Assembly (NCBI GenBank): GCA_045130475.1
Contig: JBGUPU010000017.1
Coordinates: 1-64,000 of the forward strand
Origin: CAG-791 sp045130475
Lineage (GTDB): Bacteria > Bacillota > Clostridia > Lachnospirales > Lachnospiraceae
DNA: 64,000 bases
Direction: 5' to 3'
Below the pieces are notes generated by a model, which had not been told where the DNA came from, made no database searches, and worked only from the letters and a program-made list of their open reading frames with translations. This document shows, one piece after another, positions 50,678 through 59,450 of the stretch; positions within the stretch are counted from its first letter, which is position 1; the number at the start of each line of letters is the position of its first letter. Both the position numbers and the translations under genes were made by a program.

Positions 50678-53401
50678 TTATTCTTTTCTGCTGCGGGGTG
50701 TGATCCTTCCATGTGCCTGAAGGACAGGCGTCAGGATCCTGATCACCTTTTCCGTCTCGATCGGTTTTGCGATAAAAGCATCCATACCCGCTTCCAGGCA
50801 TTTGCGCATATCCTCTTCGAACACGTTGGCGGTCATTGCCACGATCGGGATGCCGGCATGATCCAGATCCTGCATGCTCCTGATCCTGGAAGTAGCCTCA
50901 TAGCCGTCCATGACAGGCATCTGTACATCCATCAGAATGGCATCATAATATCCCTTCTGCGAGATGGCAACCATACGGACCGCCTCGCGTCCGTTAACGG
51001 CACTTTCAACCGTAAAGCCGGCCTCCTCCAGAAGTTCACAGGCGATCTCCATATTGAGTTCATTGTCTTCGACCACCAGGATTCTCTTGCCATGGGGATC
51101 AAGCTCCACAAAGAGCTCGCCTGAAGAATAATCTCTTTCCTTTTCCGCATCAGAGCCGCTTTCAGTCTCCGACTGGTCAGATCGTACAGATTCGTTCGGT
51201 CCGGAATCGTTCTGCCTGTTGTCCAGTGCTTCTCTGCGTCCTCTGGATCTGTTCTCCACAATGATCCGGTCTTCTGCGCTGTCTTCCTCAACAGCATCCC
51301 ATTCCTGCAGCCGCAGAGAAATATGGATGATCACTTCCGTGCCGACACCCTGCTCAGTATTGACATCGATGGTGCCGCCCATGGTCTCCACGATTCCCTT
51401 GCAGATGGCCATTCCGAGGCCGTTGCCGGGCACTTTGCTGAGTGTGGAGCTGTACTCTCTTTCAAAGGGCTCAAAGATATGGCTTACAAACTCATCACTC
51501 ATGCCGATGCCGTTGTCCCGGACACAGATCCGCAGGGCGGCATAGCCCTTGGGCGCAGGCTCTTCTTCCTCAATCTCCAGCGAGATCCTGCCGCCGACGC
51601 CGGTAAATTTTACAGCGTTGTTCAGGAGGTTCAGGAGAAGCTGGCGCATGACCAACGGGTCGTAATGATACTTCATCCCGCTTCCGCTGCCCATAACGAC
51701 AGAAATGTCCTGATTCTTGTCTCTGATCTGCGGCAGCAGAGCGTCCTGTACATAGTTGACAGTGTCTTCGAGTGAGCAGTCGATCTCATGGAGCTCCATA
51801 CGGCCGCTCTCGATCCGGCTCATATCCAGTATATTGTTGATCAGCTCCAGCAGATGGTCTCCGGAATCCAGAATCTTTTCAAGGCAGTCCTCCACCCGCT
51901 CTTTCTCATCCAGATGTTTGAGGGCAATCCGCGTAAATCCCAGGATCGCGTTCATGGGCGTCCTTATATCATGAGACATGTTGGTCAGGAACAGGCTCTT
52001 TGCCCGGTCTGCGTTCCTCGCCCTCTCCAGAGCGTTTTCCAGAAGGCGTCTCTGCTGCTGTTCCATGCGGCGTTCATCCTCAATACAGGCAAAACCGATG
52101 ACCACCTCGCGCAATGGCTCTTTTCTGCTTCCGACCCGGACAAGCTTTGCCCTGTAATACTGGGGTCCCCGTGACCTTCCGGCACGGAATGTGAAGGAAA
52201 ACAGGTCCTTCCCCTCCAGATTTCTGCGGAGTGTATCAGCCTCCAGAAAATATTGGAACTTGCTCCCGTCCTGTTCGTAGACAGCCTTCTCCGAAAACAA
52301 TTGTACAGACTCACTGAAGGAAGGCGCAAAACAATCTGCATAAGTGGACATAATATGCTCATTGCGGCGGTAAACCTCATAGGTATCTGTATCCAGACTC
52401 AGGAAGAAGACAGTCGAATAGTCGATGGACAGGGCTGCGATCATATTCATGCGCCGCCGGTTTTCTATCTCGACAGACTTCTGCTCCGTGATATCCCGCA
52501 TGAAAACCAGTCCTGTAACATCTCCGGAATTTTCATCCTTTGTCAGCAGAATTGTCTCGCGGATGTAAACAGACCTGTTCAGTTTGTCCTTGACCTGGTA
52601 AGTGAGGACCACCTTATCGTTGCCCCTTCTGAAAGTTTCCAGAAGTGATTCACGGTTGACTGTGCGGGCATGGATTTCCCGATCCTTCTCGTCTACCACG
52701 CGCAGATTCCAGTTCTCTGACAGGATATTAAAGGGACCGGGCAGATCGACTCCGGGCACGTAATAAAAGAGATCCGGATTATCCAGTTCCGAGGCATAAA
52801 TGATATTCTTTGTAATATTGAACTCAAAGACACCCGCCGCGTCTTCCAGCATGGCTCCTTTATATCTTTTTTCCTGTTCAAGACGACGGCGCAGCACATC
52901 CAGACTGTTTTCGATTTCTTCAGTAAAAGGTCCTTTATGGGGTATCGCGAAAGAAGTGCCGGAAGAGCTGCGGTCAGGTCCGGGTTTCGCCATCAGGACC
53001 CGCACCGGCTCACCGTCTTTTTCTTCCAGCAGACGCACCTCGACCTTCATCCAGTTGTCCATACCGCGTCGCGGAAAGACAAAGCTGAAGCTTTCCTGCA
53101 TCTTGAGCATATTCCGAATGTTCTCACGGCTGCCGGCCACTTCGCGCCAGGGAGTAAAAGCCGGCTCCGGAAGAAGGCGGCTGTTCAGTTTGTTAAAAAC
53201 AGAGTACTTGTCCGTCTGTCGGATGATTTCTGTGAGAACAGGGTCTTCCTCCCTCTCGAACAGCAGCTCATAGCTGTCCTTTTCAAGATCCACGATAAAA
53301 GCCCTGATATAATCAGATAAAAATGAATGCAGGAGCAATTCCTTCGGAACAGAAAGATTCAGCCTGCCTGTGTACTTTTCTTTTCTGCTTTCTTTCTGCA
53401 T
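50678..53401 (-). CDS. Soluble hybrid sensor histidine kinase
   Basis: A 907-residue kinase without membrane helices. The N-terminal ~450 residues include PAS-like sensory segments (the FEFNITKNIIYAS region and a GLVFMRDITEQKSVE linker). HisKA follows with NMSHDIRTPMN (H477), then HATPase_c with DNGIGMSDEF and GNGLGMAICKGI. A Glu/Ser-rich linker leads to a C-terminal receiver with ILMDVQMPVMDGY (phospho-acceptor D825). Without an HPt or output domain, its downstream partner must be encoded elsewhere. The ATG at 53401 has AGGAGG 10 nt upstream. The leader contains a hairpin and a repeated motif. Confidence 0.93.
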   Translation of the reverse strand: MQKESRKEKYTGRLNLSVPKELLLHSFLSDYIRAFIVDLEKDSYELLFEREEDPVLTEIIRQTDKYSVFNKLNSRLLPEPAFTPWREVAGSRENIRNMLKMQESFSFVFPRRGMDNWMKVEVRLLEEKDGEPVRVLMAKPGPDRSSSGTSFAIPHKGPFTEEIENSLDVLRRRLEQEKRYKGAMLEDAAGVFEFNITKNIIYASELDNPDLFYYVPGVDLPGPFNILSENWNLRVVDEKDREIHARTVNRESLLETFRRGNDKVVLTYQVKDKLNRSVYIRETILLTKDENSGDVTGLVFMRDITEQKSVEIENRRRMNMIAALSIDYSTVFFLSLDTDTYEVYRRNEHIMSTYADCFAPSFSESVQLFSEKAVYEQDGSKFQYFLEADTLRRNLEGKDLFSFTFRAGRSRGPQYYRAKLVRVGSRKEPLREVVIGFACIEDERRMEQQQRRLLENALERARNADRAKSLFLTNMSHDIRTPMNAILGFTRIALKHLDEKERVEDCLEKILDSGDHLLELINNILDMSRIESGRMELHEIDCSLEDTVNYVQDALLPQIRDKNQDISVVMGSGSGMKYHYDPLVMRQLLLNLLNNAVKFTGVGGRISLEIEEEEPAPKGYAALRICVRDNGIGMSDEFVSHIFEPFEREYSSTLSKVPGNGLGMAICKGIVETMGGTIDVNTEQGVGTEVIIHISLRLQEWDAVEEDSAEDRIIVENRSRGRREALDNRQNDSGPNESVRSDQSETESGSDAEKERDYSSGELFVELDPHGKRILVVEDNELNMEIACELLEEAGFTVESAVNGREAVRMVAISQKGYYDAILMDVQMPVMDGYEATSRIRSMQDLDHAGIPIVAMTANVFEEDMRKCLEAGMDAFIAKPIETEKVIRILTPVLQAHGRITPRSRKE

Positions 53402-53421
53402 AAACCCTGATCCTCCTGTAT

Positions 53422-53488
53422 ATGCTCCGCAGAGCATCAGATCGAGCCTGTAACCGCTTACGCCGCAGCAAGGGCGTCAGCCTGTAAC
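53422..53488 (-). promoter_or_regulatory. Leader hairpin and direct repeats before the histidine kinase
   Basis: ATGCTC-CGCA-GAGCAT (53422-53437) forms a stem just upstream of the kinase ribosome site. AGCCTGTAAC occurs twice at 53445-53454 and 53479-53488, 34 nt apart, roughly three helical turns. The repeats could be a regulator binding pair. Confidence 0.4.
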
Positions 53489-53516
53489 AGCAGCGTGAAG
53501 AATGATAAGGTTCCAC

Positions 53517-53546
53517 TTGACATCCGGCAATTGGGGTGATTATCCT
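53517..53546 (+). promoter_or_regulatory. Possible promoter of the SHOCT gene
   Basis: A consensus TTGACA (53517-53522) is followed after 18 nt by TATCCT (53541-53546), about 60 nt before the gene. The -10 box is poor. Confidence 0.4.
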
Positions 53547-53611
53547 AATAATCAGCACGTAACCGCAGGAAACTGCTCACATCGGCACAAAGCCGGACAA
53601 TAGGGAAAAAC

Positions 53612-54055
53612 ATGAAAAAAATCACAATAGAAGGAACCTACACAAGGCCTAACGCTGTCTTCTATGACACCTATGTAAAAATCGGCCGTCAGAAATACGA
53701 TTATACTGACATCACGGATGTGCGCTCCGTTTCCGCGCCTGCCCGCCTTGTCAACGGCCTGGTACAGCTTTCCCTGCGGGACGGCGGCGTCCTTCATGTG
53801 ACATATTTTCTCAGGGATGTCGAAAATATGCGCAGAGCGATGCAGCTCATCATGCCCTATGTCCGCAAAAACAAGGAGTCTGAAGCAGCTTCCGCCTTCC
53901 TCGAGAGCGACCTGTTCGAAAAACAGACTCCCGAAGGAAAAAAGGAGCTCAGCATCGCCGACGAGATCCTCAAGCTCTCCCGCCTGCGCGACCAGGGCGA
54001 TATCTCTCAGGAAGAATACGACCTGCTCAAGGCCCGTCTCATTGAAAAGGCATAA
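53612..54055 (+). CDS. SHOCT-domain protein of unknown function
   Basis: A 147-residue soluble protein. The first ~85 residues look like a compact PH-like beta domain, and the last ~35 are a SHOCT motif (IADEILKLSRLRDQGDISQEEYDLLKARL), a short C-terminal oligomerisation module found on many bacterial proteins. AGGGA lies 5 nt before the ATG. It stands alone on the plus strand between the kinase and the carrier-protein gene. No enzyme motif was seen. Confidence 0.75.
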   Translation: MKKITIEGTYTRPNAVFYDTYVKIGRQKYDYTDITDVRSVSAPARLVNGLVQLSLRDGGVLHVTYFLRDVENMRRAMQLIMPYVRKNKESEAASAFLESDLFEKQTPEGKKELSIADEILKLSRLRDQGDISQEEYDLLKARLIEKA

Positions 54056-54089
54056 AGCAGAAAAGCATAAGCTCCTGCGTCTTTTACGT

Positions 54090-54329
54090 TTATTCCTCCT
54101 GCAGCCTTGTGATCAGCGCAAGAATGGCGTCCACGGAATTAAAGTTTTCCGGCACAAGATCATTCACGTTGATGCTGATATCAAATGCATCATTGATTTC
54201 GCTGACGATAGAGATGATGTCAAAAGAATCGAGTAGCTGATCGTCGATCAGTGCAGTCTCGGTTTCAAAATCTATTTCCGGCCTGGTTTCTTCCAGGATC
54301 TCCATCAGTTCTTCTCTGTTCTCTTCCAT
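54090..54329 (-). CDS. DltC-like carrier protein
   Basis: A 79-residue acyl/D-alanyl carrier protein. The phosphopantetheine attachment site is DSFDI with Ser35, in a helix-rich acidic chain (IDDQLLDSFDIISIVSEI). It is last in the operon SGNH-MBOAT-adenylation enzyme-carrier, 35 nt after the adenylation gene. It would be loaded by that enzyme and then deliver the group to the MBOAT protein. Confidence 0.88.
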   Translation of the reverse strand: MEENREELMEILEETRPEIDFETETALIDDQLLDSFDIISIVSEINDAFDISINVNDLVPENFNSVDAILALITRLQEE

Positions 54330-54364
54330 TTTCAGCTGTCAGCGCATTTTTGATCGTTTTTATC

Positions 54365-55921
54365 TTATAATGAAGCAAGTTTTATCCGGTCGATCTTGCC
54401 GTTCGCGTTGTGCGGCATGGCATCCAGCCGGATATATTTTGATGGGTACATATATTTCGGGAGCTTTTCGCGCACCAGTTTCCCGATCTCCTTTTTCAGA
54501 TCCTTCTCAGCCTGATAGTAGAATAAGATCTTCTGCTTTTCCTCATTGTAGACACAACAGCACTCGTCGATATCCGCAAGAGCTCCGAGGGTGATCTCGA
54601 TCTCGCTCAGCTCGATCCTGTATCCCATGTGCTTGATCTGAAAATCCCTGCGGGAGACCCAGACAATGTTGCCGTCCTTATCATATCTGCCAAGGTCGCC
54701 CGTCCTGTACATAATCTCCCTATAGGCGGCGAAGGGATTCTGAACAAACACTTCTCCGGTCATCTGAGGATTTCCGTAGTATCCCTGTGAAAGCGTGCTG
54801 CTTACCACACAGATCTCTCCCCTTTCTTCCGTTCCCTGTACCATGGTGCCGTCCTCTTTGAGGAGGAAGACTTTAGCGTCAGGGAAGGGCCTGCCGGCGG
54901 GAAGCCTCGAATCATCTGCTAGTATTTTATCATAAATAAAGTATAAAAAGTTACCTGCTGTCTCTGTTGCTCCGTAAATATTAATAAATTCGGTCTCCGG
55001 GAGCAGCTCCTTCCAGTAATTCAGCTGTCTGACAGGCATCTGTTCTCCCACGAAAAAGACTTTTTCCAGCGCTTTGGGAATCCCGAACATATTCAGGCTG
55101 TCCGTATTGGCCGCCAGGGACAGGGCGGAAGGCACCCAGATGATCTTCGTGATCTTCTGCTCGTTCAGATAATTGATCAGATACTGCGGGAAAGAGAAAA
55201 ACTGTTTGGGAATAATATGTACAGTCAGTCCGCATTTGAGACAGCTGAACAGGTCCTTGGTCGACGCGTCAAAATAAAAGGGAAGCTGATTGCCGAGAAT
55301 ATCCCTCTCCCCAAATCCGAACATCTCCGTAAACAGATCTATAAAGCCGGTCATGGCAGCATGGCTCTTGACTACGAGCTTGGGCTCACCGGTCGTACCC
55401 GATGTAAAAATCCCGTAGAGAGGATCAAAGGAACAGCTTTTGGCAATCTGTGCCGCAGCGAAGCTGTCCAATTCCTCCTGTAGGCCCTGTGGACAGACAG
55501 CGTCCGCTGCTATGCCGGCACCTGTGTCTTTCTCCGGACTCTGATAGACGTCTGAGAAAAGGAGTCTCTCACTGCCGTACTTCTCTATGCCGCAGCTGAC
55601 CGCGCCGATGAAATCGACTGTTCCCAGCATTTTTTCAATTCGTGCATCCGGCAGAGAGGAATCCACCGGCACATAGAAGTTGCCGCTGTAGACACATGCC
55701 AGCATGCAGACCAGGGAGTTGATGTCCCTCCCGCCGATCACACAGACAGGACGCCGCGTCAAAAAGCCTGCAGCTTTCGCGATCCGCATTCCATAGGCTG
55801 CCGCCTTCCGGCGCAGTTCGGAGAAGGTGATCGTGTCCTCCCCGCACACAAAAGCGGCTTTATCAGGCAGTCTCTCAGCAGTTTTTTCAAGGTACTCCAG
55901 TATATTTCTCACATTGCTCAT
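54365..55921 (-). CDS. DltA-like amino-acid adenylation enzyme
   Basis: A 518-residue ANL-superfamily ligase. ATP motifs are present: FTSGTTGEPKLV, YGATETAG, YRTGDLGRYDKDG, and the catalytic Lys in NANGKIDR at the C-terminus. The FYFDAST segment has the Asp that binds the amino group in DltA and NRPS enzymes, which supports an amino-acid substrate, probably D-alanine. Sequence identity to true DltA is not measurable here, so other amino acids are possible. The ATG at 55921 was chosen because the protein then starts like its family, though the ribosome site is weak. A GTG lies 27 nt upstream. Confidence 0.85.
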   Translation of the reverse strand: MSNVRNILEYLEKTAERLPDKAAFVCGEDTITFSELRRKAAAYGMRIAKAAGFLTRRPVCVIGGRDINSLVCMLACVYSGNFYVPVDSSLPDARIEKMLGTVDFIGAVSCGIEKYGSERLLFSDVYQSPEKDTGAGIAADAVCPQGLQEELDSFAAAQIAKSCSFDPLYGIFTSGTTGEPKLVVKSHAAMTGFIDLFTEMFGFGERDILGNQLPFYFDASTKDLFSCLKCGLTVHIIPKQFFSFPQYLINYLNEQKITKIIWVPSALSLAANTDSLNMFGIPKALEKVFFVGEQMPVRQLNYWKELLPETEFINIYGATETAGNFLYFIYDKILADDSRLPAGRPFPDAKVFLLKEDGTMVQGTEERGEICVVSSTLSQGYYGNPQMTGEVFVQNPFAAYREIMYRTGDLGRYDKDGNIVWVSRRDFQIKHMGYRIELSEIEITLGALADIDECCCVYNEEKQKILFYYQAEKDLKKEIGKLVREKLPKYMYPSKYIRLDAMPHNANGKIDRIKLASL

Positions 55922-55987
55922 AGTAATGACTCTCTGTTCCGAAAGCACATACAGCCCTGCCCCGCATCAGAGGAGGCAGGAATCTCA

Positions 55988-57610
55988 TCAAAACTGCGCA
56001 TAAATAAACGAAGACAAAGTAAAGCCGGGACCGTACATGCCGAAAACAATGATCGCCGCAATTGCAGTCAGGTACACGATCCAGCGGAAAGGGAATTGCT
56101 GTGCGGCAATGATTCCCCGGACTGTCTGCCCTCTCTCATTGATGATGTCCACTGCCGCAACCAGCAGGATCATCAGCAGCATAAGCCCGAAATTGCGCTC
56201 GTCAACGCCCAGGTCATAGAGACTTCCGTCGAAGAAGATCCACGGGTTAAAGGAAGAGAACGTCGCCTTCAGAGCCCGCAAAACAGCTCCCATGTCCGGC
56301 ACTACGTCAACATAGCGGCCTATGGAAAGGATCGTCAGCGTGCGGACCATCTGGAAAAGCTTCCAGCCCGCAGCTTCCTCCCGGACGCGGCAGATCCTCC
56401 GAAGATACGCGTAGGGTTTCTCAAAAAGCGTCTCCGTGGAGACAAAGACAGCCTGGTAGAGGCCGTAGCAGACGAATTTCCAGCTGGCACCGTGCCAGAT
56501 ACCAACCAGGACGAAGACGATAAAGGACGCCAGGAAGGAAGGGAATACCTTGCCGAAATAGGGGCTGACTCTCTTTTTCAGGGCCTTCTGCATCTTTGCA
56601 AAGGGTTTTGAGAGGGCGATCGGATAAAAGACATAGTCTTTCATCCAGCTGCCCAGAGAGATATGCCATCTCTGCCAGAACTCGGAAACACTCCGGGACA
56701 TATAGGGCTGCCGGAAGTTTTCCTTAAGATTCACGCCGAACATCCGGGATGCGCCGAAGACGATGTCCATGCCGCCGGAAAAATCACAGTAAAGCTGCAT
56801 ACTGTACAGAAGGATGCCCACGATCATGGTGAAACCGGCATAGCGGCTGGTGTCGAAGTTTCCGAACACTTCATTGACGATGATGGCGGCGCGGTCCGCG
56901 ATGATCATCTTTTTGAAAAAGCCCCACAGCATGCGGAGAATGCCATCCCGGAAATTCATCTCGTCAAATTTGTGCGGCTCATAGAGCTGACGGCCCAGAT
57001 CATCAAAGCGGTTGATCGGTCCCTGAAGGACAGAGGGGAAATAGGTCGTAAACAATGCCAGACGAAAGATGCTGCGCTCGGCGCCGTATTTTCCCCGATA
57101 GACATCGATCAGATATCCCATGGTCTGGAATGTATAAAATGAAAGGCCCAGAGGAAGCAGGAAGCTGACTTCCGGAAGGCGCCCCGAAGCATGGAAGCCC
57201 TCCAGCAGACCATTCATATTAGCGGTGAGGAAATTGCCGTATTTGAGGACGATCAGGATACCGAAATTGATCAGAAGGACCAGTACCAGGACCCTCTTCT
57301 TTTTCTTCTGTCCGGCGGCCTTGACAGCCCTTTTTTCCTCGCGGGAAAGCCTGACCGCCTTTTCCCCTTTTCCCCTGCCTTTGAGCTGCCTGTTCACCTG
57401 CCTCTGGATGTTGTCGATGGCCACTGCGCCTGCAAAAGTCGTCACGATCGTGACCAGCACATAGATACAGGCCTTGAAACCACCGCCCGCAAAATAATAC
57501 CAGGCGCTGGAGACCAGAAGGACCATCCATTTAAATCTGTCGGGCACAAGATAGTAGACTGCCAGCGAAACTGTAAGAAACAGAATAAACTGCCATGAAA
57601 AAAAAGCCAT
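55988..57610 (-). CDS. DltB-like MBOAT acyltransferase
   Basis: A 540-residue membrane-bound O-acyltransferase with about eleven helices. The MBOAT hallmark is in VGIWHGASWKFVCYGLYQA (catalytic His in WHG), and SVSEFWQRWHISLGSWMKDY is the conserved tunnel-floor region. An internal basic loop (about 60-105) is rich in Lys and Arg. In dlt systems DltB passes D-alanine across the membrane onto teichoic acid; AlgI-type relatives acetylate polysaccharides. With a carrier protein and adenylation enzyme beside it, the DltB-like role is more likely. GGGAGG lies 7 nt upstream. Confidence 0.9.
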   Translation of the reverse strand: MAFFSWQFILFLTVSLAVYYLVPDRFKWMVLLVSSAWYYFAGGGFKACIYVLVTIVTTFAGAVAIDNIQRQVNRQLKGRGKGEKAVRLSREEKRAVKAAGQKKKKRVLVLVLLINFGILIVLKYGNFLTANMNGLLEGFHASGRLPEVSFLLPLGLSFYTFQTMGYLIDVYRGKYGAERSIFRLALFTTYFPSVLQGPINRFDDLGRQLYEPHKFDEMNFRDGILRMLWGFFKKMIIADRAAIIVNEVFGNFDTSRYAGFTMIVGILLYSMQLYCDFSGGMDIVFGASRMFGVNLKENFRQPYMSRSVSEFWQRWHISLGSWMKDYVFYPIALSKPFAKMQKALKKRVSPYFGKVFPSFLASFIVFVLVGIWHGASWKFVCYGLYQAVFVSTETLFEKPYAYLRRICRVREEAAGWKLFQMVRTLTILSIGRYVDVVPDMGAVLRALKATFSSFNPWIFFDGSLYDLGVDERNFGLMLLMILLVAAVDIINERGQTVRGIIAAQQFPFRWIVYLTAIAAIIVFGMYGPGFTLSSFIYAQF

Positions 57611-57628
57611 GCGAACCTCCCGCTGCCG

Positions 57629-59176
57629 TCATTGATAGTCGTGTGTACAGCCAAATTCGCTGCTGTTGATATCTATCCAGCAGGAATCCATCAGCTCACC
57701 GGTCGACTTGTCAAAAACCGCAAAATGCAGACCGCGGTTGTCAGAGGTGTATTCCAGTGCGTTGACTTTGATCGAGGCATCGCTCAGGATCCTTCCTGTT
57801 TCTTCCTCGACCCTTCCGCTTGAGACCGTGTAGTGCAGATCGCCGGCAGTCCCCTCATAGGAATCGGCTGCGTCCTCCTCTCCCGGCACAGTCTCGTACA
57901 GGATCTCGCCGCCATCGATCACAGCGAGCCAGGAGCGGTTCTCCAGCCTGCTCAGATCCTGTCGGATGCCAAAGCTCTGTATGACAGAGGCTGTGTCCTG
58001 CGTGAGGATGGAATTATCAACCTTCCCGTTCAGGGTGATCAGGACCAGGGCGTCTTCCACAGGACTTCCTTCCGACTGACAGGCATCGCTCCTGAGCGTA
58101 GCTGCGTAGTCCTGCAGATGCTGCGCCGTGCGCAGAGAGTCGCGCATCCTGTTGACAGGATATCTCTTCAGGTCCCGGTCGATCACATCATAGGCGCTGC
58201 CGCCTCCTCTTCTGTCAGGCAGATCATAGTGCTCCTTCATGTATTTCCCCAGAAGAGAGGTGAAACGGGCTGCGCCCCAGCGGTTGAGGTGCTCGCCGTC
58301 CATGGCATCTGTCTGAAGGTCAAATCCCAGTTTTTTCCATTCGGCAAAATAATCGAGATAAGGAATATTGTTTTTTGCGGCGAATATTCCAAGCTCGCGG
58401 GAGGCTGTCCAGCGATGATTATATCCGGTCTGGCTGAAGAACTTGTTTTGGCCCAGAGCCGGAATATTGATGAGCAGAAGCTCTGTGTTGTTTTCCCTGC
58501 ACAGATCGATGGTCTTCTGCAGATAATTGACGGAAGATTCGGGCAGGACTGCGCCCTCTACTTTTTGCGGGTCTTCAAAAGGAATGAGGCTTTCCACACG
58601 GCTGGTCACCTTGCAGCCATACACCAGTTCCTTGGCCTGGGGCAGTGCGTCCTGATAAGTCACTTCCTGCCATCTGCTGTGATAGGCGATCAGCGGGAAC
58701 AGGATGGGGTTGAGGTCCTCTCCCTCTTGGGCAAGTTCTCTGATCATCGCGATCCGGTTTTTGCGGAAGTAGGGCATGGTATCCGTAATGTAGTGGATAT
58801 ACTCTGATTTCATCGTCTCCTGATCGGCCCATGCCAGGTTGCAGTCTATGACGATCAGGTCGGGATGATCCTTTTCGATCGACTCCCTGGCCAGGCAGTA
58901 GGAGGCCTCGATGGACTGATTGCTCGTAGCCAGGTTATAGGAGGCAATTCCGAAATCCCGGTAGAGTTCCATCGGGTAGATCGCATAAAGAGCAAAGGAA
59001 GACCCCAGGAAGGTCACGTCAAAGGTATCGTCCGGATAGTCATAATATCGGCCGCACAGATTGTCCTCCTGCACCAGCTTCAGGGCACTGTCCAGACGCA
59101 TTACCATCGCGGCAAGGAGCGCAAGAAATACGACAGCTCCGACAGCGCGCTTGAGCCATGTTTTCAGGTTCGCCAT
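57629..59176 (-). CDS. SGNH-hydrolase-like membrane-anchored protein (DltD analogue)
   Basis: A 515-residue protein with one N-terminal membrane anchor (about 11-29) and an extracytoplasmic SGNH/GDSL-like domain. The motif TFLGSSFALYAI (about 55-66) supplies the nucleophile block, and DGEHLNRWGAARF supplies the Asp-x-x-His pair. A C-terminal ~130-residue domain with NGKV and SDNRGLHFAVFDKS is not part of DltD. It is the first gene of the operon, with AAGGAGG 5 nt before the ATG. It probably completes transfer of the activated group to a surface polymer. Its extra domain and sequence set it apart from classic DltD. Confidence 0.8.
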   Translation of the reverse strand: MANLKTWLKRAVGAVVFLALLAAMVMRLDSALKLVQEDNLCGRYYDYPDDTFDVTFLGSSFALYAIYPMELYRDFGIASYNLATSNQSIEASYCLARESIEKDHPDLIVIDCNLAWADQETMKSEYIHYITDTMPYFRKNRIAMIRELAQEGEDLNPILFPLIAYHSRWQEVTYQDALPQAKELVYGCKVTSRVESLIPFEDPQKVEGAVLPESSVNYLQKTIDLCRENNTELLLINIPALGQNKFFSQTGYNHRWTASRELGIFAAKNNIPYLDYFAEWKKLGFDLQTDAMDGEHLNRWGAARFTSLLGKYMKEHYDLPDRRGGGSAYDVIDRDLKRYPVNRMRDSLRTAQHLQDYAATLRSDACQSEGSPVEDALVLITLNGKVDNSILTQDTASVIQSFGIRQDLSRLENRSWLAVIDGGEILYETVPGEEDAADSYEGTAGDLHYTVSSGRVEEETGRILSDASIKVNALEYTSDNRGLHFAVFDKSTGELMDSCWIDINSSEFGCTHDYQ

Positions 59177-59300
59177 CTATCCTCCTTTTCGGAACCGCGG
59201 AAACACCCGGGATCCGGAAAAATCTCACATAATGATCAGCCCTGTTCTGTATGTCTTTAGTTGTTTACACGAAGCCAAAAAACGCACAGAGCCATCCAAA

Positions 59301-59329
59301 AGTTTACAGTCTCAAAAATGCCTTTTCAA
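59301..59329 (-). promoter_or_regulatory. Predicted promoter of the dlt-like operon
   Basis: On the minus strand TTGAAA (59324-59329) and TAAACT (59301-59306) are 17 nt apart, about 125 nt before the first gene. Confidence 0.55.
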
Positions 59330-59390
59330 TCCTTTACCCGTATTTTATCAGAATTTTCATAAAAACAGGAAAGCGATCTCTATGGTTAAC

Positions 59391-59422
59391 AAAAAAGAGC
59401 TCCTGCCTTTCGGCAGAAGCTC
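59391..59422 (-). terminator. Terminator of galE
   Basis: An 11-bp stem (GAGCTTCTGCC with GGCAGGAGCTC, one G-U) and GAAA tetraloop, followed by six T on the minus strand, lies 29 nt past the galE stop. Confidence 0.92.
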
Positions 59423-59450
59423 CAGCATTCATTAATGTATTCAATTGTAT

